Source: G963666895 sp963666895
GTDB lineage: Bacteria; Desulfobacterota; Desulfovibrionia; Desulfovibrionales; Desulfovibrionaceae
DNA: 64,000 nt
NCBI GenBank assembly: GCA_963666895.2
Contig: CAXXNS010000016.1
Span: 124,001 to 188,000 of the forward strand
Direction of reading: 5' to 3'
The translations under genes were made by a program, and so were the position numbers. The notes beneath the pieces were generated by a model, which saw only the letters and a list, made by a program, of their open reading frames with translations, did no database searches and was not told where the DNA came from. Below, piece after piece: positions 9,240-17,247 of the stretch. The number at the start of each line of letters is the position of its first letter. Within the stretch, counting starts at the first letter, position 1.

Positions 9240-9575
9240 CTAACCGCAGCAGCTGCCGCCGCCGGAACCGCACGATCCGGACGAGCAGCAGGAGCTGGAA
9301 GCGCCGGCCGTGACGTCGTTGACCGACGTGATGGCGAAGCCCTGGTAGCCCATGTCCACGGTCATGTCGCCCGCGGCCTCGAACAGGGCCTTGTCCACGA
9401 CAAAGGTCAGCCCGTCGACCTCGAATTTCTCGTCGTCCGCCTGGGGATCGTCCAGGGCCATGGCCAGAGCCGGGCCGCAGCACGAACCACCCAGGAAGAT
9501 GCGGATGGGCTGAACCTCGTTTTCCTCGAAGTACTTGTCCAACTGGGCCTTGGCTGTCTCGGTTACGTTCACCAT
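9240..9575 (-). CDS. IscA/HesB-family iron-sulfur carrier-like protein with Cys-rich tail
   Basis: 111-aa A-type carrier-like protein. ATG 9575 is chosen because GGAGG lies 7 nt upstream; an upstream in-frame ATG lacks one. The HesB fold starts MVNVTETAKAQLDKYFEENE and has the motif GGSCCGPALAMALDD near residues 29-43. The tail is a Ser/Gly/Cys repeat containing SSSCCSSGSCGS. Canonical IscA has CGC near the C-terminus; here the Cys-rich tail sits in that place. It is transcribed leftward just downstream of a selenocysteine-containing paralogue, and the pair are probably one transcript. Confidence 0.85.
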   Translation of the reverse strand: MVNVTETAKAQLDKYFEENEVQPIRIFLGGSCCGPALAMALDDPQADDEKFEVDGLTFVVDKALFEAAGDMTVDMGYQGFAITSVNDVTAGASSSCCSSGSCGSGGGSCCG

Positions 9576-9616
9576 CGTCTTTCCTCCGACCGCTTCGACC
9601 TCGGTGGTCACCCGGG

Positions 9617-9943
9617 CTAGCTTCCGCAGCCTCCCACGGAGCAGGAGCCGCCGGTGGAGCAGCTCGCGCCGCCGCCGGGCTGGTTCTCCGCATCCACGGT
9701 GAAACCGAAGTAGGTCATGTCGATTTTCAGGTTGCCTGTATTTTCGAACAGCCGCTTTTCCACCAGGAAGGTGAAGCCGCTGTTTTCGAACACCTCGTCG
9801 TCGTCGCGCCGCTCATCCAGAGCCAGCGTAAGCCGGGGACCGGCTCAACCGCCGGAGGACAGGAAGATGCGGATGGCCGTGGCTTCCTTGTCCTCGAAAT
9901 AGTTCTCCAATTGAGACTTGGCGCTGTCAGTGAGTTCAACCAT
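9617..9943 (-). CDS. IscA/HesB-family selenoprotein (in-frame UGA at codon 33)
   Basis: The frame from ATG 9943 (GGAGG 6 nt upstream) to TAG 9617-9619 is 108 residues if one UGA at 9845-9847 is read as selenocysteine. The product is MVELTDSAKSQLENYFEDKE, then IFLSSGG-U-AGPRLTLALDE, and it ends GGSCSVGGCGS. It aligns end to end with the neighbouring paralogue, and U33 falls on the first Cys of that protein's CCGP. Sequence on both sides of the UGA is clearly HesB-like, so this is not a random stop. HesB-like selenoproteins have been described in deltaproteobacteria by computational selenoproteome surveys. Automatic gene callers will truncate or miss this gene. Confidence 0.88.
9811..9847 (-). 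promoter_or_regulatory. Candidate bacterial SECIS region 3' of the UGA
   Basis: Immediately after the UGA the RNA can form GCCGG-UCC-CCGGC (9844-9832). After 21 nt it can form a second small hairpin, GCUC-UGGAU-GAGC (9823-9811), whose loop holds GG. The second lies within the distance typical of bacterial SECIS apical loops. No folding program was run, so which stem is used is open. Confidence 0.45.
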
Positions 9944-9971
9944 TTCATACCTCCAAGGGATGTTGAAAAAT

Positions 9972-9986
9972 CCAGGTAAGTCCTGG
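9972..9986. promoter_or_regulatory. Short inverted repeat in the tetR/selenoprotein divergent spacer
   Basis: CCAGG-TAAGT-CCTGG, 5-bp arms with a 5-bp spacer, lies between the divergent selenoprotein and tetR genes. Its position would suit an operator for the TetR protein, but the arms are short and no second copy was seen. Confidence 0.25.
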
Positions 9987-10070
9987 CTTCGGGATTGTCA
10001 AACCCGGATTCATTGACCCCGCGTGAAACCTGGGCTATTTCCATTTATCCAGACAAGACCAAGGACGCTT

Positions 10071-10640
10071 ATGAACACCAAGGATCGCATACTGGACGTG
10101 GCAAGGGCCATGATCGCCGAGGGCGGCTACCACGCCACCACAACGGCCGCCCTGGCCGCCAAGGCGAACATCTCCGAGGGCACCATCTACCGCCATTTCA
10201 AGAGCAAGGAAGACATCCTTGTCCGCATCCTGGAGGACCTCAACGACAGCTACTCCCGGTTCCTGCTGGACCTGCGCTCCAAGGCGGACGGCGGGCCCGG
10301 CACCATCGAGACCATGGTCAAAGAGCACTCCCGGTTCGTGGAGCAGAACATCGACGCCATGCGCATCGTGCTCTCGTCCTACGCCTACCTGGATCCCTCC
10401 AAGCAGTCCATGACCTCGGTCATCAAGCGCATGTCCGTCTTTTTCGAGGAGCACCTGGAGCGGGCTGCCGAGGACGGCATCATCGACAAGGGGCCGAACA
10501 AGGAAAACGCCATGCTCATGGTCACCCTGCTCCTGGGCATCATGCGCCTCAAGCTCTACTGGCCCGAGATCGGCAACCTGTCCGACCAGGCGGTGGATTT
10601 CTGCCGCCGCAGCCTGGGAAGCGGAGAGAATAATTCATGA
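10071..10640 (+). CDS. TetR/AcrR-family transcriptional regulator
   Basis: 189-aa repressor-type regulator. The N-terminal helix-turn-helix (about residues 5-50) includes TTAALAAKANISEGTIYRHF, the classic TetR recognition region. The C-terminal half is helical ligand-binding sequence without a recognisable subfamily signature. ATG 10071 is chosen over an upstream in-frame ATG because the domain begins MNTKDRILDVARAMI and AAGGACG lies just before it. The stop overlaps the pyrR start (ATGA). Its target may be the divergent IscA-like pair, itself, or a distant locus. Confidence 0.88.
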   Translation: MNTKDRILDVARAMIAEGGYHATTTAALAAKANISEGTIYRHFKSKEDILVRILEDLNDSYSRFLLDLRSKADGGPGTIETMVKEHSRFVEQNIDAMRIVLSSYAYLDPSKQSMTSVIKRMSVFFEEHLERAAEDGIIDKGPNKENAMLMVTLLLGIMRLKLYWPEIGNLSDQAVDFCRRSLGSGENNS

Positions 10641-11173
10641 AGGACTGCGGCACCATCCTTTCCAGCAAGGACATGCGCCGCACCCTGGACCGTCTGGCCA
10701 GCGAGGTGGTGGAGCGGCGGGGCGAGGACCCGGGCCTGGCCATACTCGGCATCCAGCGCCGCGGCGCGGACCTGGCCGAGCGGCTCAAGATCACCATCGA
10801 CAAGCTCACCAGCCGCGACGTCCCCCTGGGCAAGCTGGACATCAATCTCTACCGTGACGACTGGACGACCATGGACAACCGTCCGTCCATCAACCGCACG
10901 GAAATCGACTTCAACATCGAAGAATCCAGCATCGTGCTCGTGGACGACGTGCTCTACACCGGGCGCACGATCCGGTCCGCCCTGGAGGCCCTGCTGGACT
11001 ACGGCCGCCCCAAGCGGGTGGAACTGCTGGTGCTCATCGACCGCGGCCACCGCGAGCTGCCCATCCAGCCCGACTACGTGGGCAAGACCGTGACCACCCG
11101 GGCCAGCGAGCACGTCAACGTCCTGGTGCGCGAACGCGACGACGAGGACAGGGCCTGCCTGGTCAGGAACTAG
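10637..11173 (+). CDS. pyrR: Pyrimidine operon regulator / uracil phosphoribosyltransferase PyrR
   Basis: 178-aa type I phosphoribosyltransferase. The PRPP-binding loop VLVDDVLYTGRTIRSAL lies near residue 100, and the PyrR-type LGIQRRGADLAERL is near residue 35. PyrR enzymes make UMP from uracil and PRPP, and in many bacteria they bind pyr mRNA to attenuate transcription. No pyr biosynthesis gene is adjacent, so any attenuation target is elsewhere. The start codon overlaps the tetR stop by 4 nt. Confidence 0.9.
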   Translation: MKDCGTILSSKDMRRTLDRLASEVVERRGEDPGLAILGIQRRGADLAERLKITIDKLTSRDVPLGKLDINLYRDDWTTMDNRPSINRTEIDFNIEESSIVLVDDVLYTGRTIRSALEALLDYGRPKRVELLVLIDRGHRELPIQPDYVGKTVTTRASEHVNVLVRERDDEDRACLVRN

Positions 11174-11187
11174 GACCGGGGAAGGCC

Positions 11188-11712
11188 GTGGACCCCTCCG
11201 TAGCCAAAACGGAATCCGTCAGCCTCATCGGCATGGCCGGGGCCGGAAAGAGCACCCTGGGCCGGAACCTGGCCAAGCGCCTGGACTGGGCCTTCGTGGA
11301 CACCGACAGCCTCATGGAGGCCTATTGGGGCCAGGACCTCCAGGACCTCTACGACGCCGTGGGCCGCAAGACCTTCCTGGAGCTGGAGTCCTTCCAGGTC
11401 CGCAACCTGGGCCTGAACCGGGCGGTCATCGCCACGGGCGGCTCGGTGGTCTACTCCGCCCGGGCCGTGGAGCGGCTCAAACTCCTGGGCCACGTGGTCT
11501 TCCTGCACATCGACCTGGACACCTTCCTGAACCGGGTCGGTCCGGCCGTGGGCCGCGCCTTCGCCCGGCCGCCGGACAAATCCCTGCAGGACATCTTCGA
11601 GGAGCGCCAGCCCCTGTACCAGGCCGCGGCCGACCTGACCGTGTCCACCCAGGGACGGGACGTGGACGCCTGCGTGGACGAGATCACGGCCTGGATGGAG
11701 CGCAAGGCGTGA
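11188..11712 (+). CDS. Shikimate kinase-like P-loop kinase, substrate uncertain
   Basis: 174-aa kinase with a GTG start at 11188. It has Walker A GMAGAGKST near residue 16, the DxD motif in FVDTDSLME and the GG-containing ATGGSVVY loop, all shikimate-kinase landmarks. Shikimate kinases normally have FR in the ExxFRxxE segment, where the Arg contacts shikimate. Here the segment reads KTFLELE, with Leu in that place. From memory, a shikimate-kinase-like protein has been reported to act as the homoserine kinase in Desulfovibrio; that is an attractive alternative but is not shown by this sequence. It overlaps the next gene by GTGA. Confidence 0.72.
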   Translation: MDPSVAKTESVSLIGMAGAGKSTLGRNLAKRLDWAFVDTDSLMEAYWGQDLQDLYDAVGRKTFLELESFQVRNLGLNRAVIATGGSVVYSARAVERLKLLGHVVFLHIDLDTFLNRVGPAVGRAFARPPDKSLQDIFEERQPLYQAAADLTVSTQGRDVDACVDEITAWMERKA

Positions 11713-12299
11713 AACCCAACCTTTTCCGCAAGCTGGCGGCCCTGTACCGGGACATGGACGCGTCCTACGAGCAGGCCGCGGCCGAGATCGGCCTGACCTG
11801 CCAAGGCTGCGCGGACAACTGCTGCGTCAGCTTCTTCCAGCACCACACCCACGTGGAGTGGGCCTATTTGTGGAAAGGCCTGTCCGAACTGGACGAGGAA
11901 CGGGTCCACACCTTCACGGCCCGGGCCGAGGACTGGCTGCGCGACGCCCGGCTGGCCGTGGCCGCGGGCGGACGGCCGCGCATCATGTGTCCTTTAAACG
12001 AAGACGGACTGTGCGCGGTCTACTCCCACCGGCTCATGATCTGCCGCATGCACGGCGTGCCCAACCGCATGGTCCGCCCGGACGGCCGGGAGGTCGCCTT
12101 TCCGGGCTGCGACCGGGCCCAGAAGCTGGTGGAAGAGCTGAAGGAGCAGGGCGTCGAGCCCCAGGGCGTGGACCGGACCGGGTTCTACCGCCGCCTGGCC
12201 GCGCTGGAGATGGACATGGCCGGCAAGCGCAAGGGCGGCATGGTGCGGGTGGACATGACCCTGGCCGAGATGCTGGTGGCCGGGCCGCCCCGAATCTAG
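11709..12299 (+). CDS. YkgJ-family cysteine cluster protein
   Basis: 196-aa soluble protein. The N-terminal cluster CQGCADNCC near residue 35 is the CxxCxxxCC metal-binding signature of the YkgJ/UPF0153 family. Further Cys occur in IMCPLNEDGLCAVYSHRLMICRMHG. The GTG start at 11709 overlaps the kinase stop. It converges with the glycosyltransferase gene, and their stop codons overlap by 4 nt. Biochemical function is unknown; a bound zinc or iron-sulfur cluster is the usual inference. Confidence 0.8.
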   Translation: MKPNLFRKLAALYRDMDASYEQAAAEIGLTCQGCADNCCVSFFQHHTHVEWAYLWKGLSELDEERVHTFTARAEDWLRDARLAVAAGGRPRIMCPLNEDGLCAVYSHRLMICRMHGVPNRMVRPDGREVAFPGCDRAQKLVEELKEQGVEPQGVDRTGFYRRLAALEMDMAGKRKGGMVRVDMTLAEMLVAGPPRI

Positions 12300-13291
12300 G
12301 CCTTCTTCCCCGCCTCAAGATAACGCGCGCCCAGGGGCAGGTCCTTGTACTGCCGGGCGAACCCCAGCAATACATCACGCAGGAACAGGTCGCGGACGGT
12401 CCCGGCCATGACCAGCCGGCGGGCCACGGTCCGGCCCGGGTCCACGGTGTCCACCAAGTCCATCAAGCTTCTGGCCCGGTTCACGAAGCGGTGCTTTTCC
12501 TCCACCAGCTTGTGCCCGGCCTTGGCCACGCGCTCCCTGCGCTGCGGGTTGTCCAGCAGCCCGCGCACCAGCCCGGCCAAGTCCTCGATGTTCCGGGGGT
12601 CGTAGGTGAACAGATGGCGGCCGTTGACGAACAGATCGTCCAGGCCGTGCTTGACCCGGGGCGTGACCAGGCAGGCCCCGCAGGCCAGGGCCTCGAAGAC
12701 CCGGAAGTTGAGGTCGCCCTTTTCCGCGATGTTCAGCACCAGCCTGGCCCGGGGGAACAGCTCCTCGAACCGCCCCTTGCGCACCACCAGGCCGGGCACC
12801 AGCTTGCCCAGCCGCTCCAGGAACTCGTACCGCTTGGGGGTGGTGGTCCGGCTGACGTTGCCCGCGAACAGCAGATCCCACTCCGGCTCCACCGAGGGAT
12901 CGGGCTTGTGCCGGTCCTGGGGCGCGGGGGGCAGCCAGAGCACGCGCTCCGGGGTCAGCCGGGCGTGGAAGCGCCAGAGGTGGCCCTTGAGGCTCACGGC
13001 CGCCAGGTCGAAGGCCTGGGCCCAGAAGGGATACCAGGCGTGGAGGTGGGAATCGATGCAGTAGAACAGGGTCAGGCAGGGGAACTCCTCCACGCCGAGC
13101 AGCACGGGCGGACGGCTGACGTCCGCGTAGACCACCAGGTTGGGCTCGAACCCGGCCCGCTCGCACAGCTCGTCCCAGTCCAGGGCCTCGCCCTTGGACA
13201 CGGCCACGCGCACGGCCTCGTGCCCCAGCCGGGCCACGTGGGCCCGGAAGAACTCGTTGCCCACCCAGGCGATGCGCCAGGACCGGCTCAT
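12296..13291 (-). CDS. CgeB-like glycosyltransferase family protein
   Basis: 331-aa protein with a GT4-type C-terminal half: NFRVFEALACGACLVTPRV near residue 215, then LDDLFVNGRHLFTYD. This is characteristic of CgeB-like (Glycos_transf_1_2) proteins. The N-terminal half has Rossmann-like IAWVGNEFF and a DSHLHAWY segment. It is downstream of and overlaps (ATGA) the WcbI-like gene, so both probably serve one surface glycan or flagellin-type modification. The acceptor and sugar are unknown. Confidence 0.75.
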   Translation of the reverse strand: MSRSWRIAWVGNEFFRAHVARLGHEAVRVAVSKGEALDWDELCERAGFEPNLVVYADVSRPPVLLGVEEFPCLTLFYCIDSHLHAWYPFWAQAFDLAAVSLKGHLWRFHARLTPERVLWLPPAPQDRHKPDPSVEPEWDLLFAGNVSRTTTPKRYEFLERLGKLVPGLVVRKGRFEELFPRARLVLNIAEKGDLNFRVFEALACGACLVTPRVKHGLDDLFVNGRHLFTYDPRNIEDLAGLVRGLLDNPQRRERVAKAGHKLVEEKHRFVNRARSLMDLVDTVDPGRTVARRLVMAGTVRDLFLRDVLLGFARQYKDLPLGARYLEAGKKA

Positions 13292-14142
13292 CGTTCCCCC
13301 TGCATGCGCAGAAATCCGATAAAGCTCTCCACCTTGTCCGCGCGGGCCACGGCGTACTCCAGGGCGTATTCCTCGAAGGTCAGCTCCCGGCCGTACACCG
13401 GATAGCGGGTGTCCGGCCCGGCGAACTCCAGGCCCATGCGCTCGGCCACCAGGGGATGCACGGGCAGGCGGAACTCGGGGTAGAGCTCGGGCATGGCCGC
13501 TTCCACGCCCTCCGCGGGCCCGTCCAGGTCCAGCTCCTCCAGGATGCGGCGGCCCAGCCAGCAGAGCATGCCGTGGCCCGGGTGGTTGACCAGGTTGAAG
13601 AGCATCTCCTTCTGGTAGCGGGCCAGCATGACGTCCACGTGCTTGATGGGGGTCTTTTCCTCCTTGGCCCGCTCCCGGGCCAGGGATTGCTCCCAGGTTC
13701 CCTCCAGGTCATGGGCCAGGACCACCTTGGTGCGGCAGTACACCCGCACGGCCTCGGCCGGGGCCAGCCCCTCGGACAGGAGCCGGTCCAGCAGGGAGTC
13801 GGGATAGTCCCCGGGCAAGCCGTCGGCATCGCCCGAACCCCAGAAAGGCCAGTAGGCCTGGAGGAACATGGACGGAAAGGCCAGGGAAACGGCCGAGGAC
13901 GGCAGCTTGGCCAACAGCTCCCGCGAGGCCAGGGGCCCCCAGCCCGGGCTCAGGGGCTGGTACAGGAACAATTCGCACCGGGCCAGGGCCTCGTCGGGCA
14001 CGTGCTCCCGGACGTAGTTGGTGTAGAGGCGGACTTCCATGTGGGCCAGGCCTGGCACGCGGCCCAGGAACTCGGCCAGAGGCTCGCCCTGGCAGTTGGC
14101 GTGGATGATGGCCAGGGGCCTGTGGTTGGCGGTCGTGCTCAT
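13288..14142 (-). CDS. WcbI-like polysaccharide biosynthesis protein
   Basis: 284-aa protein beginning LAIIHANCQGEPLAEFLGR, the HxNCQ opening of the WcbI family. That family is linked to acetyl-CoA-dependent capsule modification. Further family-like regions are LFLYQPLSPGW and the conserved FPSMFLQAYWPF. No membrane segment or signal peptide is seen. It overlaps the CgeB-like gene by 4 nt and is divergent from cobT. The family call is good; the precise reaction is unknown. Confidence 0.72.
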   Translation of the reverse strand: MSTTANHRPLAIIHANCQGEPLAEFLGRVPGLAHMEVRLYTNYVREHVPDEALARCELFLYQPLSPGWGPLASRELLAKLPSSAVSLAFPSMFLQAYWPFWGSGDADGLPGDYPDSLLDRLLSEGLAPAEAVRVYCRTKVVLAHDLEGTWEQSLARERAKEEKTPIKHVDVMLARYQKEMLFNLVNHPGHGMLCWLGRRILEELDLDGPAEGVEAAMPELYPEFRLPVHPLVAERMGLEFAGPDTRYPVYGRELTFEEYALEYAVARADKVESFIGFLRMQGER

Positions 14143-14207
14143 GCTGTCCCGGCGCTGTCTCGGAATGGATCGGATGTAACACAGGGCCCTTGTGCGGGCA
14201 ATGAAAT

Positions 14208-14245
14208 CGCGCCCGGGCCAACATTTACATGCGGGCCCGGGCGCG
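14208..14245. promoter_or_regulatory. Perfect 12-bp inverted repeat upstream of cobT
   Basis: CGCGCCCGGGCC (14208-14219) and its exact complement (14234-14245) flank a 14-nt AT-richer loop, 39 bp before the cobT ATG in a 141-bp divergent spacer. There is no T tract, so it is not a plain terminator. A folded 5' UTR hairpin or a protein-binding palindrome are both possible. Confidence 0.5.
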
Positions 14246-14283
14246 GTAGGACTGCCTCCTCACCACACCGCAAGGAGAGCCGC

Positions 14284-15345
14284 ATGCCCTTTTCCCTGGA
14301 TTCGCTCCTGGACCGCGTCCATCCCGTGGACAAGACCCTGGCCCCGGCCGTGCGGGCCCGGCTGGACAACCTGACCAAGCCCCGGGGCAGCCTGGGCCGC
14401 CTGGAGGACGTCGCCCTGAAGATGGCCCTGATTTCGGGCGGAGAACCTGTCGCCGACCCGGCCCGCGTCTACACCGTGGCCGGGGACCACGGCGTGGCCG
14501 TGGAGGGCGTGAGCCTGTTTCCCCAGGAGGTGACCCGGCAGATGGTGTTCAACTTCCTGGCCGGGGGCGCGGCCATCAACGCCCTGGCCAAGGCGGCCGG
14601 GGCCGAGCTGTTCGTGGTGGACGCGGGCTGCGCGGGCGAGGAGTTCGCGGACCACCCCATGCTCATCCGCGGCCGGGTGGCCCCGGGCACGGCCAACCTG
14701 GCCCGTGAGGCGGCCATGACCAGGCAGCAATGCCTGGACGCCCTGGCCCTGGGCGCGTCCCTGGCCGACCAGGCGGCCCAGGACGGGGTGCGCTGCCTGC
14801 TCACCGGCGAGATGGGCATCGCCAACACCACCCCGGCCACGGCCCTGTACTGCGCCTGGCTGGGTCTGGAACCGGCCGCCATGACCGGACCGGGCACGGG
14901 CCTGGACGCCGACGGCGTGAGCCACAAGGCCCGGGTCATCGGTTCGGCCCTGGAGCTGCACAGGGAGACCATCGACTCGGGCGACGGGCTGGCCGTGCTG
15001 GCCGCCCTGGGCGGGCTGGAGATCGCCTGCCTGGCCGGGCTGGTCCTGGGCGGCGCGGCCAACCGCCAGCTGGTCCTGGTGGACGGGTTCATCTCCACGG
15101 CGGCCTATCTGGCCGCGTCCCGGCTGTGCCCGGCCGTGGCCGACTACTGCCTGCTCTCCCACGCCTCGGCCGAGCCCGGGTACAAGGCGGCCGTGGAGGC
15201 CATGGGCCAGGTCCCGCTGCTGGACCTGGGCATGCGCCTGGGCGAGGGCACGGGAGCGGCCCTGGCCCTGTCCGTGGCCCGCGCGGCCGCGGCCTTCTAC
15301 ACGGAGATGGCCTCGTTCGACCAGGCCGGAGTGTCCAAAGACTGA
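14284..15345 (+). CDS. cobT: Nicotinate-nucleotide--dimethylbenzimidazole phosphoribosyltransferase CobT
   Basis: 353-aa enzyme that makes alpha-ribazole phosphate for the lower loop of cobalamin. Landmarks are LTKPRGSLGRLEDVALKMA at about residue 30, VYTVAGDHGVAVEGVSLFP, GEMGIANTTPATAL at about residue 180 and GMRLGEGTGAALAL near the C-terminus, with the catalytic Glu region in GEGTGA. AAGGAG lies upstream of ATG 14284. It is separated from the other corrin genes of this window (cbiD, cbiET, cobM, cobA-hemD). Confidence 0.95.
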   Translation: MPFSLDSLLDRVHPVDKTLAPAVRARLDNLTKPRGSLGRLEDVALKMALISGGEPVADPARVYTVAGDHGVAVEGVSLFPQEVTRQMVFNFLAGGAAINALAKAAGAELFVVDAGCAGEEFADHPMLIRGRVAPGTANLAREAAMTRQQCLDALALGASLADQAAQDGVRCLLTGEMGIANTTPATALYCAWLGLEPAAMTGPGTGLDADGVSHKARVIGSALELHRETIDSGDGLAVLAALGGLEIACLAGLVLGGAANRQLVLVDGFISTAAYLAASRLCPAVADYCLLSHASAEPGYKAAVEAMGQVPLLDLGMRLGEGTGAALALSVARAAAAFYTEMASFDQAGVSKD

Positions 15346-15367
15346 TTCAGGAAGGGATCGGGCGGAT

Positions 15368-16579
15368 TCAGTTCCGGTCGGCCGGGGGCACGGCGCTCAG
15401 CCAGCACATCTGGTTGCGGCCGTTGCGCTTGGCCTCGTACATGGCCAGATCCGCGCGGCTGAGCAAGGTGTCGGCGTCCGGGTCGGTGTGATCGAGGCTG
15501 GCCGCGCCCGCGCTCATGGTCAGCACCACATCTCCGCCCGGGACGGCCACCGCGGTCCCGGCCAGTTGGGCGCAGAGCCGCTCGGCCACCTGCCGGGCCT
15601 GGTCGAGCCCGGTCTCGGGCAGCATGAGGGCGAACTCCTCGCCGCCCAGGCGGCCGAAGGCGTCCACGGACCGCTGCTGCGACAGGCAGATTCCGGCCAT
15701 GTGGCGCAGGACCTCGTCGCCCGCGGCGTGGCCGAAGCGGTCGTTGACCTGCTTGAAGTGGTCCAGGTCGAACATGATGATGCTCAGCTCGTGGCCGTAC
15801 CGCCGGGCGCGCACGAACTCCACCTCCATGGCCTCGAAGAAGCGGCGGCGGCTCATGGCCCCGGTCAGGGCGTCGGTGGCGGCCAGCTCCTTGAGGAGGC
15901 GGTTGGCCTCGGCCGTGGCCTTGACCTGTTCGCCCAGGGCCTGGTTGACCCGCTGCATCTCCCGGAAGACCCAGAACTCCCTGCGCTGGACCCGGCCGTA
16001 GTTGGCCAGGAAGTAGATGCCGAAGCCGTTGACCAGGAAGAAGAACAGGCACTGGGTGGAGAGGTCCACGGCTCCCACCGGCGTGCCCCAGGCCGCGGTG
16101 CCCAGATACATGGCCGTGGTTCCCAGGGCGGCGATGGTCGCGCCGGCCAGGCTGGGCGGCATGAACAGATAAAACATGAGCACGATGATCACGGTCAGCT
16201 GGGCCGTGTTGAGGCTGGCGGGCTGCAGCAGCCACAGCTCCACGGCCTCGTGCAGGCCGACCGCCAGCATGTAGACGGCCATGGCCACGTTGAACCGGTC
16301 CGGGCGCCGGGACAGGAAGGTCAGGCAGGCCACGCCGAGTCCGATGGCCACGGCGGCTCCCCGGGCTCCGGCCATGAGCGTGAAGTCGCTGCCGCTGAAA
16401 TGCCCCATGTCCACCAGCAAGATGGCCATGAGGTCGGCCAGGGCGGTGAACAGGCAGACCAGGCGCATGCGGGCGGCGTCCCTGGGCCAGCGCTCGGACA
16501 TGTAGGAACGCTCCAGGCCCTTGTCCTGGAATTTGCTCCTCCATGTGAGCCGGGCCTGGGATGAACCCAACGGACTCAA
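15368..16579 (-). CDS. Membrane-anchored GGDEF diguanylate cyclase
   Basis: 403-aa predicted cyclic-di-GMP synthase. The N-terminal ~190 residues hold about six hydrophobic segments, followed by a short coiled linker and a GGDEF domain with the active motif GGEEF. RSVD five residues before it matches the RxxD inhibitory I-site, so product inhibition is expected. The start chosen is TTG 16579, with AAGGAGG 5 nt upstream. An upstream ATG at 16642 is in frame but lacks a site. The membrane part has no recognised sensor signature. Confidence 0.87.
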   Translation of the reverse strand: MSPLGSSQARLTWRSKFQDKGLERSYMSERWPRDAARMRLVCLFTALADLMAILLVDMGHFSGSDFTLMAGARGAAVAIGLGVACLTFLSRRPDRFNVAMAVYMLAVGLHEAVELWLLQPASLNTAQLTVIIVLMFYLFMPPSLAGATIAALGTTAMYLGTAAWGTPVGAVDLSTQCLFFFLVNGFGIYFLANYGRVQRREFWVFREMQRVNQALGEQVKATAEANRLLKELAATDALTGAMSRRRFFEAMEVEFVRARRYGHELSIIMFDLDHFKQVNDRFGHAAGDEVLRHMAGICLSQQRSVDAFGRLGGEEFALMLPETGLDQARQVAERLCAQLAGTAVAVPGGDVVLTMSAGAASLDHTDPDADTLLSRADLAMYEAKRNGRNQMCWLSAVPPADRN

Positions 16580-16710
16580 CGACGCCTCCTTATCAACCAA
16601 GAAAGTATGGGCCGGTGTATCCGTACAGGCCGGATGCGTCAAGCCGGGGAAGCCCGGCCCTGAACGGTCGCGGGCAATTTCAGGGGCGCGGAAAAGGCGC
16701 GGAAGCGCGA

Positions 16711-16747
16711 AAACAAAGAAAAACCGGCCGGAGAACCCCCGGCCGGT
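16711..16747 (-). terminator. Intrinsic terminator of the small 73-aa gene
   Basis: Read leftward, a 9-bp perfect stem (ACCGGCCGG, 16723-16731, with its complement at 16739-16747) is followed by TTTTTCTTTGTTTT. A strong stem plus U tract lies about 30 bp past the stop of the small gene. Confidence 0.8.
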
Positions 16748-16776
16748 CTTCAGACTGGCGTTGTGGACGCTCGGCC

Positions 16777-16998
16777 TTAGGCGTCGCCCAGGTCCGTGCT
16801 CACGGCTTGCACGATGTCTCCATCGGCGTTGTAGGTTCCTGTGGACTCGGTGACCACCAGCTTCTTGGCCAGTTCCGGGTTCTCGAAAACCTGACGCTGC
16901 AGCCGCGCCTTGTTGATGCTCTTCATCATATCGGCATTGCTCTGGCCTGTCCGGTATTCCAAAGCCTCGGCTGGACTAAATCCTGAGAGTTCCATCAT
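16777..16998 (-). CDS. Small hypothetical protein (73 aa)
   Basis: Soluble, charged 73-aa product beginning MMELSGFSPAEALEYRTGQS. Two tandem ATGs follow a perfect AAGGAGG site, and either could start. It ends before its own strong terminator, so it is a monocistronic, well-defined gene. There is no signal peptide, no cysteine and no family I recognise. The mid-region (LQRQVFENPELAKKLV) looks amphipathic-helical. It is divergent from ribBA. Confidence 0.7.
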   Translation of the reverse strand: MMELSGFSPAEALEYRTGQSNADMMKSINKARLQRQVFENPELAKKLVVTESTGTYNADGDIVQAVSTDLGDA

Positions 16999-17247
16999 TG
17001 CTCCTCCTTGTGAGGACTCGTTATTATTCCCCTGCCTTGTTCACTCTATCGGTGTATTTCGAAAAACCTTTAGGCTTCTTAACATAATCAAACAACAGCC
17101 TGAAAACATTGAACGTTTATTGTAGGCTCCAAAGGCATTCCCCTTTGCCAACTTTTGGGCTATGGAAAGCGGTTCCAATTCACGGGCGAATGGACTAGGC
17201 TAGCCGCCCAGGACGCGCCGGGCCGCCCGGCGCCCATCGAGGAACCA

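Noticed and set aside
16999..17247. FMN riboswitch in the ribBA leader
   Set aside because: None of the conserved RFN blocks could be found by eye in this ~250-bp AT-richer leader.
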